NCBI GenBank assembly: GCA_036768485.1
Contig: JAVLUZ010000341.1
Coordinates: 3,591,711 to 3,655,710, forward strand
Origin: Mermis nigrescens
Lineage: Eukaryota; Nematoda; Enoplea; Mermithida; Mermithidae
Direction: 5' to 3'
Length of the DNA: 64,000 nt
Shown: piece after piece, positions 10,218 through 25,200 of the stretch
Layout: each line of letters begins with the position of its first letter
Position numbering within the stretch: position 1 is the first letter of the stretch
Program-made: the position numbers and the translations under genes
Notes under the pieces: generated by a model
Seen by the model: only the letters and a program-made list of their open reading frames with translations
Database searches by the model: none
What the model was told of the DNA's origin: nothing

Positions 10218-13200
10218 GTAGGTCCTTTAGGCTACTGAATATTCATGTCCTTATTTAAGGATCGTTTACTAGTCGTGCTCACACCTGGGCGTGGGGGGTT
10301 TGGGGGGGTATGCACCCCCAGAAACCAAAATACCCCCCAGAAATCAAAATACCCCCCCCAGAATTCAATTTTTGAAAATTTTTTTCGCTTTTTTCGCAAT
10401 TTTTTGATGCCAATGGATAGTGCTTGATGAGAAACGTCGAAAAATGGTGTTTTTATCACCATACCATCGTTTTTAAGGCCATTTTTTGACCTTCAAAAAA
10501 ATCTTGCACCCCCAGAAATTTCTTGCTGCCCACGTATGGTCGTGCTTGAAGGCTTCAATTCATGTTAGATTAATGCAACGACTTAAGGTAATGGCATAGT
10601 ATATAAGTAGCAAAGAAAAATGCTCCGATGGAACAAAAAGGACGAATAAACTTGGAATTGCGGATTAATAAAGACATAAGAGGAGGGGACTAGAAAAAAG
10701 TCACCTATGCGCGTAAAAAATAATAAGAATCTGCTAAAAATCAGATTTCTCTAAGCGACACAAAAATCGAACTATATTCTGCGGCCTACAGAAGGTAGTT
10801 GTAGCCACAAGTTGGCGTAAGGGTTTTTAGGGGGTTGCACTCCCAGAAGATGAAAAACCTCTACAGCATACTATAGGCCCCCAGGATTATATTTTTAGTA
10901 AAATTTTCGGTGATTTCACCCAACCAGATCCCCAGAATTTTCCTGCTGCCCATGTACGGTTGTGGCCTCAGTTTGAGAAATAAATAACACAACAGGTACT
11001 TTATTCTTTAAACATCAAACTAATCAATCTTATTAAAGAAAACGGCAAATCATATAGTTTACCAACCTTAACTGAATCCGAGTCCGAACGACCGCTGTTG
11101 CAAATGTATTGAAGTGCTTTAAGGCACTAAACATGCGCAAACAGGTTAGCGCCAAGGAATTCAGGACCCACGGCGCCAGAAGAATGAGCTAGATGACCGT
11201 GCAAATAAATGCAATAGTGCATAACGATACAGCGAAAATTTTCGTAGCACATATATGTAAAATGCCGAAGCAGCATCTCATCACGCTAGCATAATACGTG
11301 TTACTGCAGAACATAATAAACGGCATGATACGAATGTCTTAATTCACCTGTTGAGCCTTTAAACTGAATTTCGATTAAATATTGTCATGAAAATGTCTGA
11401 TCTCAAGCTAAATCGGCTACTTTACACAAGCCAAGGTTTCCTTCCAAGCTATTCACCAAACACCAGTGAAAAGTATCTGAGAGGACACCGTCTTTTTCTA
11501 GAGGCCGCAGAATATACTTCGATTTTTGTGTTGCTTAGAGAAATCTGATTTTTAGCAGATTCTTATGATTTTTTGAGCGCATATATAGGGGACTTTTTCC
11601 TAGTCCCCTCCTTTTATGTCTTTAATAATCCGCAATTCCAAGTAAATTCGTCCTTTTTGTTCTATCGCCGCATTTTTCTTTGCTAGTAACTTGTTTTTAA
11701 TACGCATGATTTGAGTAAATCAGTCAGTAAACATACACGGGAACGTGCCACGATAATTACAGCAGTCAAAGAACGCGGAAAACAATGTCTTCTGAACATC
11801 AGCATTATATTTTTATGCATAATCACCTTTTACCTTATTAAAAGAGATCGAATGTTTTCAGCGTAAACTTTACGAAACTACTGGATGTAAAGAACACTTA
11901 CAGTCAGATTCGTGGCCCTGGCATTACATGGAATATTTTGAAGAAAAATTGAGCGTTTGCAACGCTTTAGAACTAAAATTAATTTTCAGTGTAAACTTAG
12001 CATAACTACAGGGTGTAAAGACAGTATGCAGTCAAATTCGTAATCCTGCTTTATGGAACATATTTACAAAAATTAACGTTTTACGATGCTCTGAAAGTAA
12101 AATAAATTTATAGTGTAAGCTTTACACATCAACAATAATTCAATAGTATAAACTTTAATGACTTCAGATTGTAGAGAAAACTAACAGTCAGATTCGTAAT
12201 TCAGACTTTCCATAGAACATTTTGAAAAAAAATTAAGCTTTCGCAATGCTCTAGAAGTAAAGTTAATTTTCAGTGCAAACTGTACGCAGCCATCGAGTGT
12301 CAAGAAGATTAAAGTCGGATTCGTAATTCTGGTATTACGATCGTTATTTATGAAAAAATTGACTCTTCACAATGGTCTGGAGACGAATAAATATTAGATG
12401 TAAACTGCTTTACACCACCGTCGAGTGTAAACGACTGCGCCCAACTGACGTATGACGCTTGATCCCTGGTACATTTTTAGACTTGTGATCATGTCCAGAC
12501 TCATAACCGGAGAAGTTGGCAGAAAAAACCAAGACAGAAACACGTTTAACACCCCCGATTTTTGACTTAACACAATGTAAATAAACACGATTTGCTGTAA
12601 CACGTACCCCTTAGACAGTTCTTTATTTTTGTACTATTCGACTTATCCCGACTTCTAAACGGGGAAAAGCCGAACAAAAAAGGGGGCAAAAACGTATTTT
12701 TCCACTGTCCATCTCATTGTAAACTTAAAAAATCTGAACCTAACTCCCCATTGTTTAGAGAAATTCGGTTTGGGTCAGTTTGTTGCATATGAATCGTAGT
12801 ACGTTTGTGTGTGAATAGCTTGTTTCATACCCGATTTGAGATATTGACCAATCATAAAAAAGGGGGAAAACGTGTTTTTTTGTTCAATGTTACACCCTAA
12901 TTTCGAACTTTACACCTCCAGAAATGACTAAATATTGAGTTTTTCGAACGCGGTTTGCTGCGACGAGTAGCCCTATGAACGTACTTTATTTTTATTCTAT
13001 TCAACTTGTCCAGACTTACAAGCGGAGAAGTTGGCTCAAAAATCTGAGACAAAACTTGTTTTTTACGCTATCCACTAGAGTGTAAACTTTAAACCCCTGG
13101 ATCTAACTCCATATCTAGTGTAAAAAAGTTTGCAGGTTAGCCAAAGGTAGCCCTTGGGTCCTAGTACATTTCTATCAGGAAAAATGTTATGGGACTCATA

Positions 13201-16200
13201 ACCGGATTTGTTGGCAGACTGAAAGAAGTAAACAACGATCAAAATCTGTCTTTACACTCGCATTTTTTGCACTATTTACACTCCATTTCGAGAACTAATG
13301 CAAAATTTAAAAAACAAAAAAATATCGTTTTTAGAAGACCTTACTCACTAAAATTATATGCCATTAAATTGTATGAGGCATTTGCACTGAGGTGTGTCCA
13401 AGCTGCAGAAAAAACAACCAAAAATCGCTATATGTTGTAAAGTTACGCCGAAACTTTACACGCTCATTACAAACTCGATATTTAGTGTAAACTAAAAAAG
13501 TCTGCATAATCTTTTTTTATTCTTTAGCTTAAAAAACTGCACCCGCCAGATGTGTCCAAAATGAAACTGATAAATTTAGAACTAAAGAAAGTAACAAGAT
13601 AAAAAACGTTTATTTCTTGGAACCTTTATTTATTTTTTCAACATTCGAGCATATTCCTTATTCATTCCAAAAAATTTTAAAAACAAAGGCCCGGCCCGCC
13701 CCGCCAAAATTTTTGAAAAATCGCCAGTCTTCTGACCCGCCCCGCAAAAGTCCGCCGCGCGCACGTGCGGGACGGGGCGGCCCGACATTCGCTCAAAGAT
13801 CTGGCGTAAGCTGGGGCTAAAATCCGTGGTCCTATTCATTTGAGAAATCATTCTAAGCTGAGATCGATTTTACGTATGTTTATTCTGGAAAATTATTGAT
13901 ATTTTGTTGACTAAGATGTATTTACTGCGCCGGACTATTAGTCAAGAATAGTAGACGGGTCAGGCCGCGGGCCGGGTTTGGATAATCCCTGAACCGGGGG
14001 ATATAAAAAATTGGGAAATTGGTGAAATATTGATTAAATTAATATTTTTTATCGAATTATGAAAGGTAGTGTTTTATTTATATCATGAAATTGAGTGAAA
14101 ATTAAGCTTAGACTAGTGCGTTCCGACCTAATAGCTGACACACTTTATCGAAAATTGGAACAATTCTAATTTTTCGAAACCCTAAACTAAGTTTGCTCTA
14201 TTCATTGCAAAAATAACAACATTTAATCGTCTTTTGGCTTGCATTGACATTAAATCTGCATCCATGATTTCACATGTTTCATTATATATGACGCTAATAT
14301 TCATTATTCATTCAAATTCATCTGTTTATTTTTTAGTCGTGTTTGTTTTCATATAATGTGCATACGTTCAAAAGTCATTGCTGGAATTTCGTACTTTTTA
14401 GTTATTGATGCTACTAGAAAAAAACTGACTAATTTGTAGGAAAAAAACAAAAAAATCAGTTTTGAAAAGTAAGACCGAAATTTTCGTAAAAGTACTAAAA
14501 AAGGGTCAAATTCTTGGACAAAAATTGTTTTGATGCCATTATCATCTGCATTGTGATGAAATCATATTTTTCACTCGCCTCAATCTTCATAAGTTCAACA
14601 GCTATGCTAACAAAATTTTGTCTATATTTTCTGGTAAAAATCGGAAGATAAAAAAATAATGTTTTTACCGTCTCTATAAATTATCTTTTCGGTTGCTGAG
14701 CTTTGGTTTATTATCTACATGTTTATAGCACTTTTTAGGAGTACTGATGGTTGACAAATCTAAACTCGGATGCTTTGTCTCAAATTAATCTTGTTTATTC
14801 TTAAACAAGATTAAAATTTCTCCTTTCATATACTTACGTAGCTGCATAATATACGTAGGTACCTACAGGGTTTGCGCCGATGGAGCGGCCAACCGATTGT
14901 ATCATCATAATACGTTGCATAAATCTCAGTTTGTTCCAACAGCGATATGTGGCGACCTTGATTCAATTAATGACATAACAGGGGAACATTTTAAGCAGAA
15001 GGTTATTCTTAATTCTCGATTAATAAACAAACATTCTGAAATATGTGTTGGTCAGACATAAAAAATTAAAGAAACTTACCTAGTTGTGTTTAACTTCATA
15101 TATTCTACTTTCTTTGATTTTTTCCGACGAATGTCCTCTTGCGCTTTTACCGCTACGAGGTTGCATGCTACCTCAATATACAAATTTGACGTTAATTTTT
15201 GTTGCGCTCTATTCTTGAATCTTCTTTATCATCTGTGACTTGGTTTTTGATTTTCTTGTGAAAAGCAGGAATAGATCCTTCATTGATTTCGTTTTGTCTT
15301 TGTTTATTTGGTTGAAACACTGGGTGGGCGGAGAAAATGCTACTTTCTGATCAAATACGTAATGGTTCAAAATTTGGGGGCTCCGGTCATTTTCAAGAGG
15401 AGTGTAAATGACCTTTAAGTTAAGGCCAAAAAGGTCAAAGAACGAAATAAAAATTCGACTTTTTTAAAATAGAAGGGGTCGAAAATTCCTGGCGGTGGGG
15501 GAGACGTCCGACTCTGGGTGGGAATCCCCCATCCCTCTCTTACATGTATGACTCTGATATATCATAACTTGGGCAAATACGAACACAAAACTTCGAGACC
15601 AATTGAATTAGATGATAAAAATGTCCTTTTTTGAGTTGTGAGAAAAAATTTTGGCCGAGTGGGACATTTTCATGTATCTAATACGAGTAAAGTTACAATT
15701 TTAAATCAATCCGCATTTGCCGAATGCCGAAGTTATGGCCTTTAAAATTTGGCGTATAGTCTTTTTGCCCTTCCTGTATATTCAAAATAGGTAAAGTGAG
15801 AAAATCTTACACGAAAGAGCAATTTTCCCGTTGCGGAATTGCCACAAATTTCACGCCAGAAAATGCTTCAGCTCTTCTGCCCTTTTCAGTCTTCAGTAAA
15901 GTCTCGAAGGCATTATTTCAATATGATTTTTTATTAATTTTCAATTGAATAATTGATACAAGTTTGGCTGACTGCCACTACCAGACTTGACTGACCTTGC
16001 CTAAAATTGTAAACTTTAAATGTCTCACTTTAACTCGAAATTTACACTAGAAGACCGCTGATGGCAGTGTTTGTGTTTCGTTGATCACTGAATAATATAC
16101 TTCCATGTTCTTTATCGAGTTTTACACTGAATAATGTACATTTAGAAAGTTTGTTAAGATTTTGTAATTTCAAGCCTAGTAAATGGCGATTGAACATTCT

Positions 16201-19200
16201 TTGATTTTAATTGTCTTTGCTTTTGGTTATTTCAGAATGTCGAAATTCATCGCTCTGCTGATCAGGATTCAACGGATTTCACGAAATGCATTGAATTCGC
16301 AAAGGCCAAAGGATGGATTGCAGAAGTACGCCTTTAGATTTGAATTTTTTTGTGTCAGTTATAGAAAATCGGGACATAAACATATGTTTATCCGATTGTT
16401 TTTGCTAACGATTTATTATCTTTCTCGCTTTTGACTTAAAACTGAAATCGGTAGTTATATATTAAAAATGCGAAAAATTGCTACATATATGTCATGCTGA
16501 TTGAGGCGCATTTTACCGGGTCCTAAAATACCCGTTGCCACTCCTCCCCTACAGTGGCGAATCTATGATTTTCCTAACGAAGGGGTTTCCCAACTTTTCC
16601 AAAAACAACCATAAATATGTCCAAAAATTCGCCCTTCAGGTGCTAAATAGCGTTTTTTCGGCGTTTCGCGTTGTCTATTTCTATTTAAAATCACTTTGGT
16701 CGCAAATTTTTATTAAGAAGAATTTCGACAATTTTGTGCAAAAAAATCACTGAATTTCTTTGAATTTAGCGAAAATTTAGGTACGTGTAGAACCTTGATT
16801 TGCTACACGATTTCCTGTATTTGTAGCATTTGAATCAAAACGTCGAAAATGTTTGCTTGAAAAATATGAGAAAACTATGCTGAAATAGCTGTTTCTGCTG
16901 TTGAAATTGTTTTGAAATCTATACCATGAACAAAAAATGGCTTTCAGATCGCCAACAAAGTAAATAAATATCATTAATAAGTATTAAAATATGCTCGCTG
17001 ACGGCCGAAAATCATTGCAAATTAAGTATACATTCTTTATCTCGCCAACTATTTCGAGCTAATGGAAAGGGTGGCCGCGCCTCCTCGCCCCTCTTAAATC
17101 CGCCCCTGCCCCCCTAGTGCTTGAACCAAAAGCAAACTAAATAAGTGTAATATATTGTTTTAATCAGCATTCAAAACAATAATTGATCTATGTACAAGAA
17201 TTTGATACTTAGCATGGCTTCCATTTAAATTAGAAATAACCTCAAAGCAATCAGGGCATGAGCACAACAAAGGTTAAGATAAATCAGTGTCATTCTTTTC
17301 TAAAATTCCGCTAAATTTTGACGCAGTCTCAGTTGAGAACGTTCATATCCTGAATATTGAAGCTCCGGAAACACTTTGCATGCAAGTCAATGAAGAGGAA
17401 GCCATGATGCTTCAAGAATCGGGATCTGAACATTCTCGACTGATACATCAAAATTTAGAAAAAATTGAGAAGCATGGAAGATGGCATTGATTTATTTGAA
17501 CGTTTGTTCGTTTCATGTCCTGATCGCTTTAAGGATATTTTCAAATCAACTTTTGGCTATGCTGATGATAAAAATTCTTAAACGTCACTTCCGTTTTGAA
17601 TGCTGATTAAAACAGTGTTTTATACTTATCTCGTTTGCTTTTGATTCAAGCGTTCGGGGTTACAAAGGTTATTTGGGGCCCGGTATAATTTTTCGCCGAA
17701 CATCGAAAAATCAAAAAGTTTTGAAGAACGTATTTGCTTATCTAAAATGGATCAATTCCGTTAGAAAAGCGTTCATAAAAAATTAGTGGCAATCACACGT
17801 ACATGGGCATCTGGACCATGAATGCACAGCATGGTCGATGTGGGGGTCAGCCGGTCTTTAGGGTCAAAACGGAGCTTTTTTGGGCGTAAAGAGTCAAAAT
17901 GGAGGCCAAAAACGGATGAAAATTGAAAATTTTCTTCAAAAGTGCTTTAAGTTGACCATAAAATGTGTAATAACGTAGTTTTAACGCTATTTCAACACTT
18001 ACATGTGTGTTTCCTTTAAAGAAAGCAAGTAGCGTGATGTTCCTGATGAATGAAAATTTAGTAGAGAACACTCGCTTTTCCTCGAAATAAATGGGATATT
18101 GGGTGCAAAAAAATTCATCTTAACGATATAAAAGAGAAGTGAATGAAAAAATTCCATGTTTCTTCGCTAGAAAAGGCTAAATCTGACTTGGAACGATTTT
18201 ATCTAGCAAGAAATTACGCATTCCTGCAAGACAGAACCGATGGGTACGCGTCAAAAATACTATTTTCGACGTTTCTGACGAAGCTTGCTCTTCTAGGACA
18301 TGAAGACATTGAAATTTTAAAAAATGACAAAATATAGTCAAAAAGTGAGTACCTACATGGCGCGAAAATTTTACACTTTTGAGATAAAAGACGAATAGCT
18401 TAAAGCGCTAATGTTGTCTACGGTTTGGTAGAAAATCGAAAATTCTGGGAGTCGACACTCAACAGCATCTGGTAGGTGGTCAACTGGTCTTGAGAAGGGG
18501 GGCAAAAATAGGGCTTTTTCGTGCCTAAATGACCTCGTAAACTGGTGTAAGCACTAAAATAGCGTTAAAACTACGTTATTTTTTTAAACAGTTTTCAATT
18601 AATTTAGCGCACTTTTAGAGAAAATTTTCAATTTTCAACAGTCTTTGACCTTCATTTTGCCTCACTTTCCCCAAAAAATCTCCCATTTTTCCATTTGGAG
18701 GGTCGAAACCATAGGTGGGCGGCACCAAACTTCTGGGGGTGCAAGATTTTTCAAAGGTCAAAAAATGGCCTTAAAAGTGGTGGTATGGCGAAAAAAACAC
18801 CATTTTTCAACGTTTCTCATCGAGCACTATCCATTGGCATCAAAAAATTGCGGAAAAAACGAAAAAAAATCAAAAATTGAAATCTGTGGGGGGTATTTTG
18901 ATTTCGGGGGGGGGGTATTTTGGTATCTCGGGGGAGGGGGCTGCATACCCCCAAACCCCCCACGCCCAGGTATGGTCTAAACCCCCTCTCCATAATCTCC
19001 CCCACATGCATATCTGGTTGTGTCTGAAATGAGTCACCTGTTTTTAGGTTGACAAAATAGTGGTCCTAGGTGGTTTTTGTGGTAGATTCGATCATGTGAT
19101 GGGCTGTGTACAAACTCTTCATCTAGCAAAATCACAAATCGGCGTCCAGATACCTGTATATTTATTGCATAACGAATCCTTAACATTTTTGCTCCCACGG

Positions 19201-22200
19201 GTAGGTTCTGTTCTGTCAAATTAAATTAATTTACTAGTCCATTGAACTGACTCTTTAACATGTTTTGTATCACTTAAGTGTTTTCATTACTCGTTATGCC
19301 ATTCTTACACTGAGTTATGGAATTGCAAAAAGCAGCATGCTTGGTATGAGAAGCAAGCAGATCTGAGCATTCAGAGCGGTTGATATCTTGAACACAAAGG
19401 AAGAATTTTGAATGGAAAAGTCAACAAGAATGGTATATTTGCAGCACCAAAATTCTAAATGAATTGTATCTTGGTTTAGGCAATATTTTTATCTAAACGC
19501 ACATACAAGTGATTTATAACTGATTAACTTCTATATTGCCGGTCCGGTCCTTAAAATTTGAAAGCTTGGCCTTTTAATCATGCTAGTCATTTCCCAAGAT
19601 CGCTTCGATGTGTCAAACTAAATGACGAATTTATGGGAATTAGGAGCACACATGGGCGTGGGTGGGAGGGGTAGTCCGGCTGGACCATAAATGGGCAGCA
19701 CCAAAATTCTGGGGAGTAAGGATGGGTCAAATCGCCAAAAATATTACTAAAAATAGAATTCCGGGGTCTATAGTAATCCGCGAGGGGATTTTCAACTTCT
19801 GGGAGGTACGAACCCCCCCCTAAACTTTCCACGCCTATGTGTGGTCTGGACCGTAGCTTCACAGCATGATCGATCTGGGGGTGGGTCAACCGGTCTGGGG
19901 GTCAAGAATTAAGCTTTTTTGGGCCAAAATGACCTAAAAAACTGGAATTATCGTTTAAATAGTGCTGAAGGTATGGCACTAAACATTTTCTGGCCAATTT
20001 CGGGCATAGTCGATTCAGGGAGGGGTGGGGGTGGAAAATTTAGCTTTTTTGAACCAAAATGACCTCAAAAACTGGCATGGTCAATTTAAAGCACTTTTGT
20101 GGAAAATTTTTACTTTTCATATATTTTCGGCCTTGATTTTACCTCATTTTCTTCAGGAAATTTCTGAAACTCTTGTAGGGTTGGCCCGGCTTCCGTCTGC
20201 GGGGTTGTGAAGTTGCTCATCCGCCAGGGTCAAGTCACTTGACCCCGTATTGACCCCGTGCCTGTGTATGCTATTAATTACTTATACTTACTTTCTCGGC
20301 CATCTATAAAGCAAATTTTTGCGTCAGGAATAGTATTTTGTAGGCACGAATATTTTTATGCAGTGATGGAATTGAACTTCTCTGATAGGGGCGGAATTTT
20401 CTTTATAACGCCAAAAATAGTACGAAAAAAACCGTTAATTATTCAAAAAGTAGCGATACTTTGCCGTCTTTTAATAAGCAGGAAGCTAGAAAGCCAATTT
20501 TCAAGCTGGTAATTGGACAAGCACTTTCTAACCAGGACTATACGTGTTATTGTATGGGGTTTGTTCATCTCCAGAATATAGCTACTGTACCCCGCAAAAA
20601 GACTGCAACCCTCCAGAATTGCCGATTTTCGATAAAAATTGTAAAAAATGTGCCTTTTTACGCGTTTTTGGCTGAAAATTCTCGGCGTTTCGTGCCATAT
20701 ACACATTTTTTGACGATATTTTGTTCAATTTACTCGATTTTTTCAAATTTTTCGAAAGTTGTCATGTTTTCATATTTTAGAAAGAACGGGCGTTGTCTGA
20801 AACGTCAAAAACATGTTTTAGACGTGTAACCATCGTTTTTTAGCACAAAAGAGGCACTATTTAAAATTTTTTGGGCCTGATCCCCCATCCCAGAATTCCC
20901 GTGCTGTACATATTGACCTTGACTATCACCTTTTTTTGGAAGATTGAAGGGGAGAACCTTTGCCTATTGCCAAGGTATGCATGTGTGTTGAGCTGTTTTT
21001 TTATGAAAAGCTTAAATAGGACAAAAGGTTCTGAAAATATTTGACTTTTATGCTTCAGGGTCATAGTATAGTTTACAACGAGTTCGCTTTTATTACCCAA
21101 CAGTGTGGCCTTGTGCCCGTTGGCTGCGTGGCGAATGATGTCTCGACGACGGGTTTGAAATGGAATCTGAGTAAGTTCAATGTACTCGGTTGACGCACAT
21201 CATAGGTGCGTAAGATCGAACTTTCAGAGGGGTGAAAAACTGCAAATCAGTAGATAGCAAAGTGCTTCGTAAAAACGGTTTTATAGCCTTTTTGGGCTCA
21301 GAAAATAAGCTATATAGCCTTTTTTGGGCTCAAAAAATTAGCTATACAGCCTTTTTGGACTCACAAACATGACTATTTAGCTTTTTTTGACTAGCTAATA
21401 AGCTCTTTTTGGGGTCACGAAAATAGCTAGACACTCAGAAAAGACAACTATGTATATAGCTAGTTTTCTGAGTCTAAAAAGGCTATATAGCTAATTTTCT
21501 GAGCCCAAAAAAATGATAATAGCAATGCTTTTTCGGCCAAAATGGCTGGATAGCTATCAGTTTTTAGAGCTCAGGGAGAATTAATACTCCCTCTCACCCC
21601 CATGCTCTTGTATGACACACATGCACACTGAGGGGCAGGCCTGTAGCCAGGATTCTATTTCCGGGGGTGGGCGAAAATTTTGAGGTCATATATCTCGAGA
21701 ACCATAGGCGAAAATTAAGGCAGTTTTTAGTGTATCTCGGCGAGTTCTACACGATGGTGACGGAAGATTTCGAAATAAAATTTCAAAAATTTTTTACTCG
21801 ATTTAAAATTGATATACAGCAAATTTGCCATTTAAGCTACAAGCTCAAATTTGAGCGGTTTTGAGCGGGTTAGAAAACAAAAACATAGATAAACAATAAA
21901 TCTGGCTCGAAGCCTCGGATAAAACTTCATGTTCTCCATATCATACCTTAAATTTGAGCTACTTTGATTGAGCTAGAAGCCAATAACTTTAGCCAAACAA
22001 TGAATCCGGCCGCTGGAAAAAAGTTTTCGTATTATCGGCCTCGGCGCCGAGGGCAAAGCTAAAAAGTGCCACGGCACCGAGGTTTAAAAACATATTTTGG
22101 CAAGTTTTTGGACCTCTTAATCATCCAGACTAAAAATAAATTGTTCACTGCTATAAATTTTGCCCGAGGTGCTATATAACTTTTACTGTTTGTAAGACGT

Positions 22201-25200
22201 TTTGTCACTTTTGCGAGTAACCGAATTGCATTAATACGGATTAAGCCAGAGTTATTGTAGTCATTTTTTGATCCATAGATTTTTGAGACTTATTCTTGTT
22301 TCTGTTTTTTCCACATTATTTTTCGAGAGATAAAATTTTTGCTTTGATCAGCTAACATTCGCAAAGCTGTAAAACTGAGCTTAAAAGAAAAAACATTCGC
22401 GATCTTCTGACGCTCCACGCCATATATAAATAATTCCTGCTTTGCAGGTCTTCAGACATGTGCTACATTTGGCGTAAAAGGATAAAAACGTCAAAATTTT
22501 GGCGCTTTGCGCGACATGTAATTACTGCAGTGCATATGTTCAGGAAGTTGTAAAATTGAGCTTGAAATGATTCAAATTAGAAGTTTTTGGCGCTCCGCGC
22601 CAGGCAAACTTACTAAGTTGCGTTTATTAGAACGCTGTAAAAAACAGCTTAAAATGATCAAAAATATTGAAAAAATTTTGGTGCTCTGCGCCAGTCCCAA
22701 TTCGTGTATTGTTTGGCTTAAGATATAGAAATGTCTGCAGCAATTTTACTAGCGTTTGATCATCTTTTTCTTCACATTTCGATCGACGTTTATTGGTGTA
22801 ATTTTTAATGGAAATACTCATTTTTGGGGTCGCAGCACTGTGTTTTTGTACGAGCCTCTTTGTACATGTATGTACAAAGATCTCAGGAAAAGCCTTTGTA
22901 CGACAAAAAATTTTTTGTACATATATGCAATATATAGGTACACTATTGAATATACACGTTTTTACGTGCTATCAGTCTAAGATCTTCGACTCACATTTTG
23001 TTTAATAAAAAAGTGTTACCTCGTCCTAAATTTAGCTGACGGTATTAGTTCGGCGGAAATTTTAATCAGTTTTTGATTACATTTACACATAAAAATCGAA
23101 TTAGAACGCTTAAATCAACTTGTATTACAAAATGATACAGCTATCGCAATATGCAGATTGAATTTTGTAATAAACATTGATCGGCTTACGAATTCAATGC
23201 GACATAAACAAGTCAATTTTATCTTTAAACGACAGAAAACAGTGCGAAGTTGTCAAATAGTTCTTATTTTCGGCATAAAATCTATACAAAATAGTGGAGA
23301 TGGATGCGAAAGATGTTTGCGAGTTTGGTCTGTACAAAGATGCTTGAAATTATACAAAGATTGATTTTGGAGAGTTTAATGCCCGCGGTTTGAGACAATT
23401 AGACTACAATTACGATATTTGGCGCGAAGCGCTAAAATTTTTAAATTTTACTGAAAAATACTCAAAAAAACGTCAAAACTACTATTACCTTGCCCCAAAA
23501 AGGCTTTGTACATTGTACAAAGATGGCTCCAAAAATCTTTGTAGGAGCCTAAAAATCTTAGGCTCGTACAAAAAAATCAGTGAGCCATAGAATTTTCCGA
23601 TTGTCCAATTCGTCCATTTAGAGACTCTTTCGCATTTTGTTGTATATTTGATGTTACAGATCATTCCGTTGCCCTTATCTTTATTTGTTTTCACGCAAAT
23701 CTAACCTTAAGAATTCATTAAGAATAAAATACAACAAATAAAGTCTAGAAATTTGTCATTAAATTGCAAAATTAGTGTTCATTCAACCCCTCCTCAGGAA
23801 ACTCAGTTTACCCCCTCCAAGAACTTTTGATAGTGTGCGTTATGTCGATCGAGTAGCGTAATGTGTGGTATTCAGTGACGAATCTAGGAATTTTTGACGG
23901 GGCGGAACCCCAAATCGTCCGAAAAATCCGTCCATTATGCTTAAACTAGCAGTTTTTTTCCATTTTTTGATAAACAGAGTGATTTGTCATCCGAAGAATT
24001 TAGAAATTCTCGAAAATTTTCTGTGGAAAAAGAAAAAATAGTTATATACCCGGCGCCAAGCGCCGAAAAAAATTCGAAATTCGTCATAAATAATAGCTAA
24101 AATCATTAATAAATGCGCATTATTCTAAATATTTTTTGACAGGATGGCGGCCGCCCCCCCTCGCTCCCTCTAAATCTGCGCCTTTGTGGTATTCACACAT
24201 GGGCGTGGGGGGTTTGGGGGTATACACCCCCAGAAGTTGAAATACCCCCCCCCAGAAATCAAAATACCCCCCCAGAAAAAATTTTTTTTGCTTTTTTAGC
24301 AATTTTTTGATGCCATTGGATAGAGCTTGATGAGAAACGTCGAAAAATGGTGTTTTTTTTGCCATACGACCACTTTTAAGACCATTTTTTGACCTTTAAA
24401 AATTTTTACTCCCCCCCCAGAAATTTTTTCACCCCCCCCCCCAGAATTTCGGTGCTGCCCACCTATGGTGGTATTGTTTCTTTTTTATGGCATACATGTA
24501 GCAGTGGAGTTTGGGAGATCCCCACACAAAGTCGGTCGTCCTCCCCAAAGTCAGAAAATTTTTGACCCTCGCGCGATTTTCTGCGAAAAGTTGCGTTTTT
24601 TGTACATCTTTAGGTGTTTTTTGCCATTCTTAGGCGAAAATTGGTGTTCATTTAACCTCCTTTTAAATGTTCGAGGGTCTTTTTTACGGGTAGAGCGTGT
24701 ACAGTCTATTTCACGAAGTCCTGTGCAATAAAATCAATAAGCGCGCAAGGACGAAGGTACAAAATCGCTGTATATGGCCAGACCTTTAGCGTGGTCGTTG
24801 GAAGATTTTCATGTTGAATAGGTAAGTTTTTTGAATTGTACAGATTGCCTGGATTCTAAAAGGGTTACCTCATTCCAAAAACAGGTTGCCTAGAAAAATG
24901 TACATGAAAAAGCCTGAAAAATTGGTGAAAAAATGTGCAAAAACATTTCGACGTTTGTTATCAATCCCTATCTTTTGTCATAAGCGAAAATTTTAAGATG
25001 CTAAACAAATGATACTTAAGGAGTTTTCTTAAGGAGCATGGAGTTTTCTGTCTTCTGGGGTTATTTAAATCTCCCGACTCCCTCCCATGTCCACCTGTGA
25101 TGCTGAGAAGGCTTTACTGCTGACTCGTATGCATAAGCGATTGCTCATTTTAGCATTTTTTTAAACTTTTATTGTTTCTTTTAGTTTTGGTTTTCTTTCG

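Noticed and set aside
13189..13440. 83-codon frame starting MGLITGFVGRLKEVNN
   Set aside because: It falls on repeat units of family H; the related units at 56170 do not keep the frame.
18645..18980. Open frame of 111 codons on the plus strand
   Set aside because: It runs through family E and family A repeats; similar frames open in every A copy because the repeat is low in stops. Not a gene.
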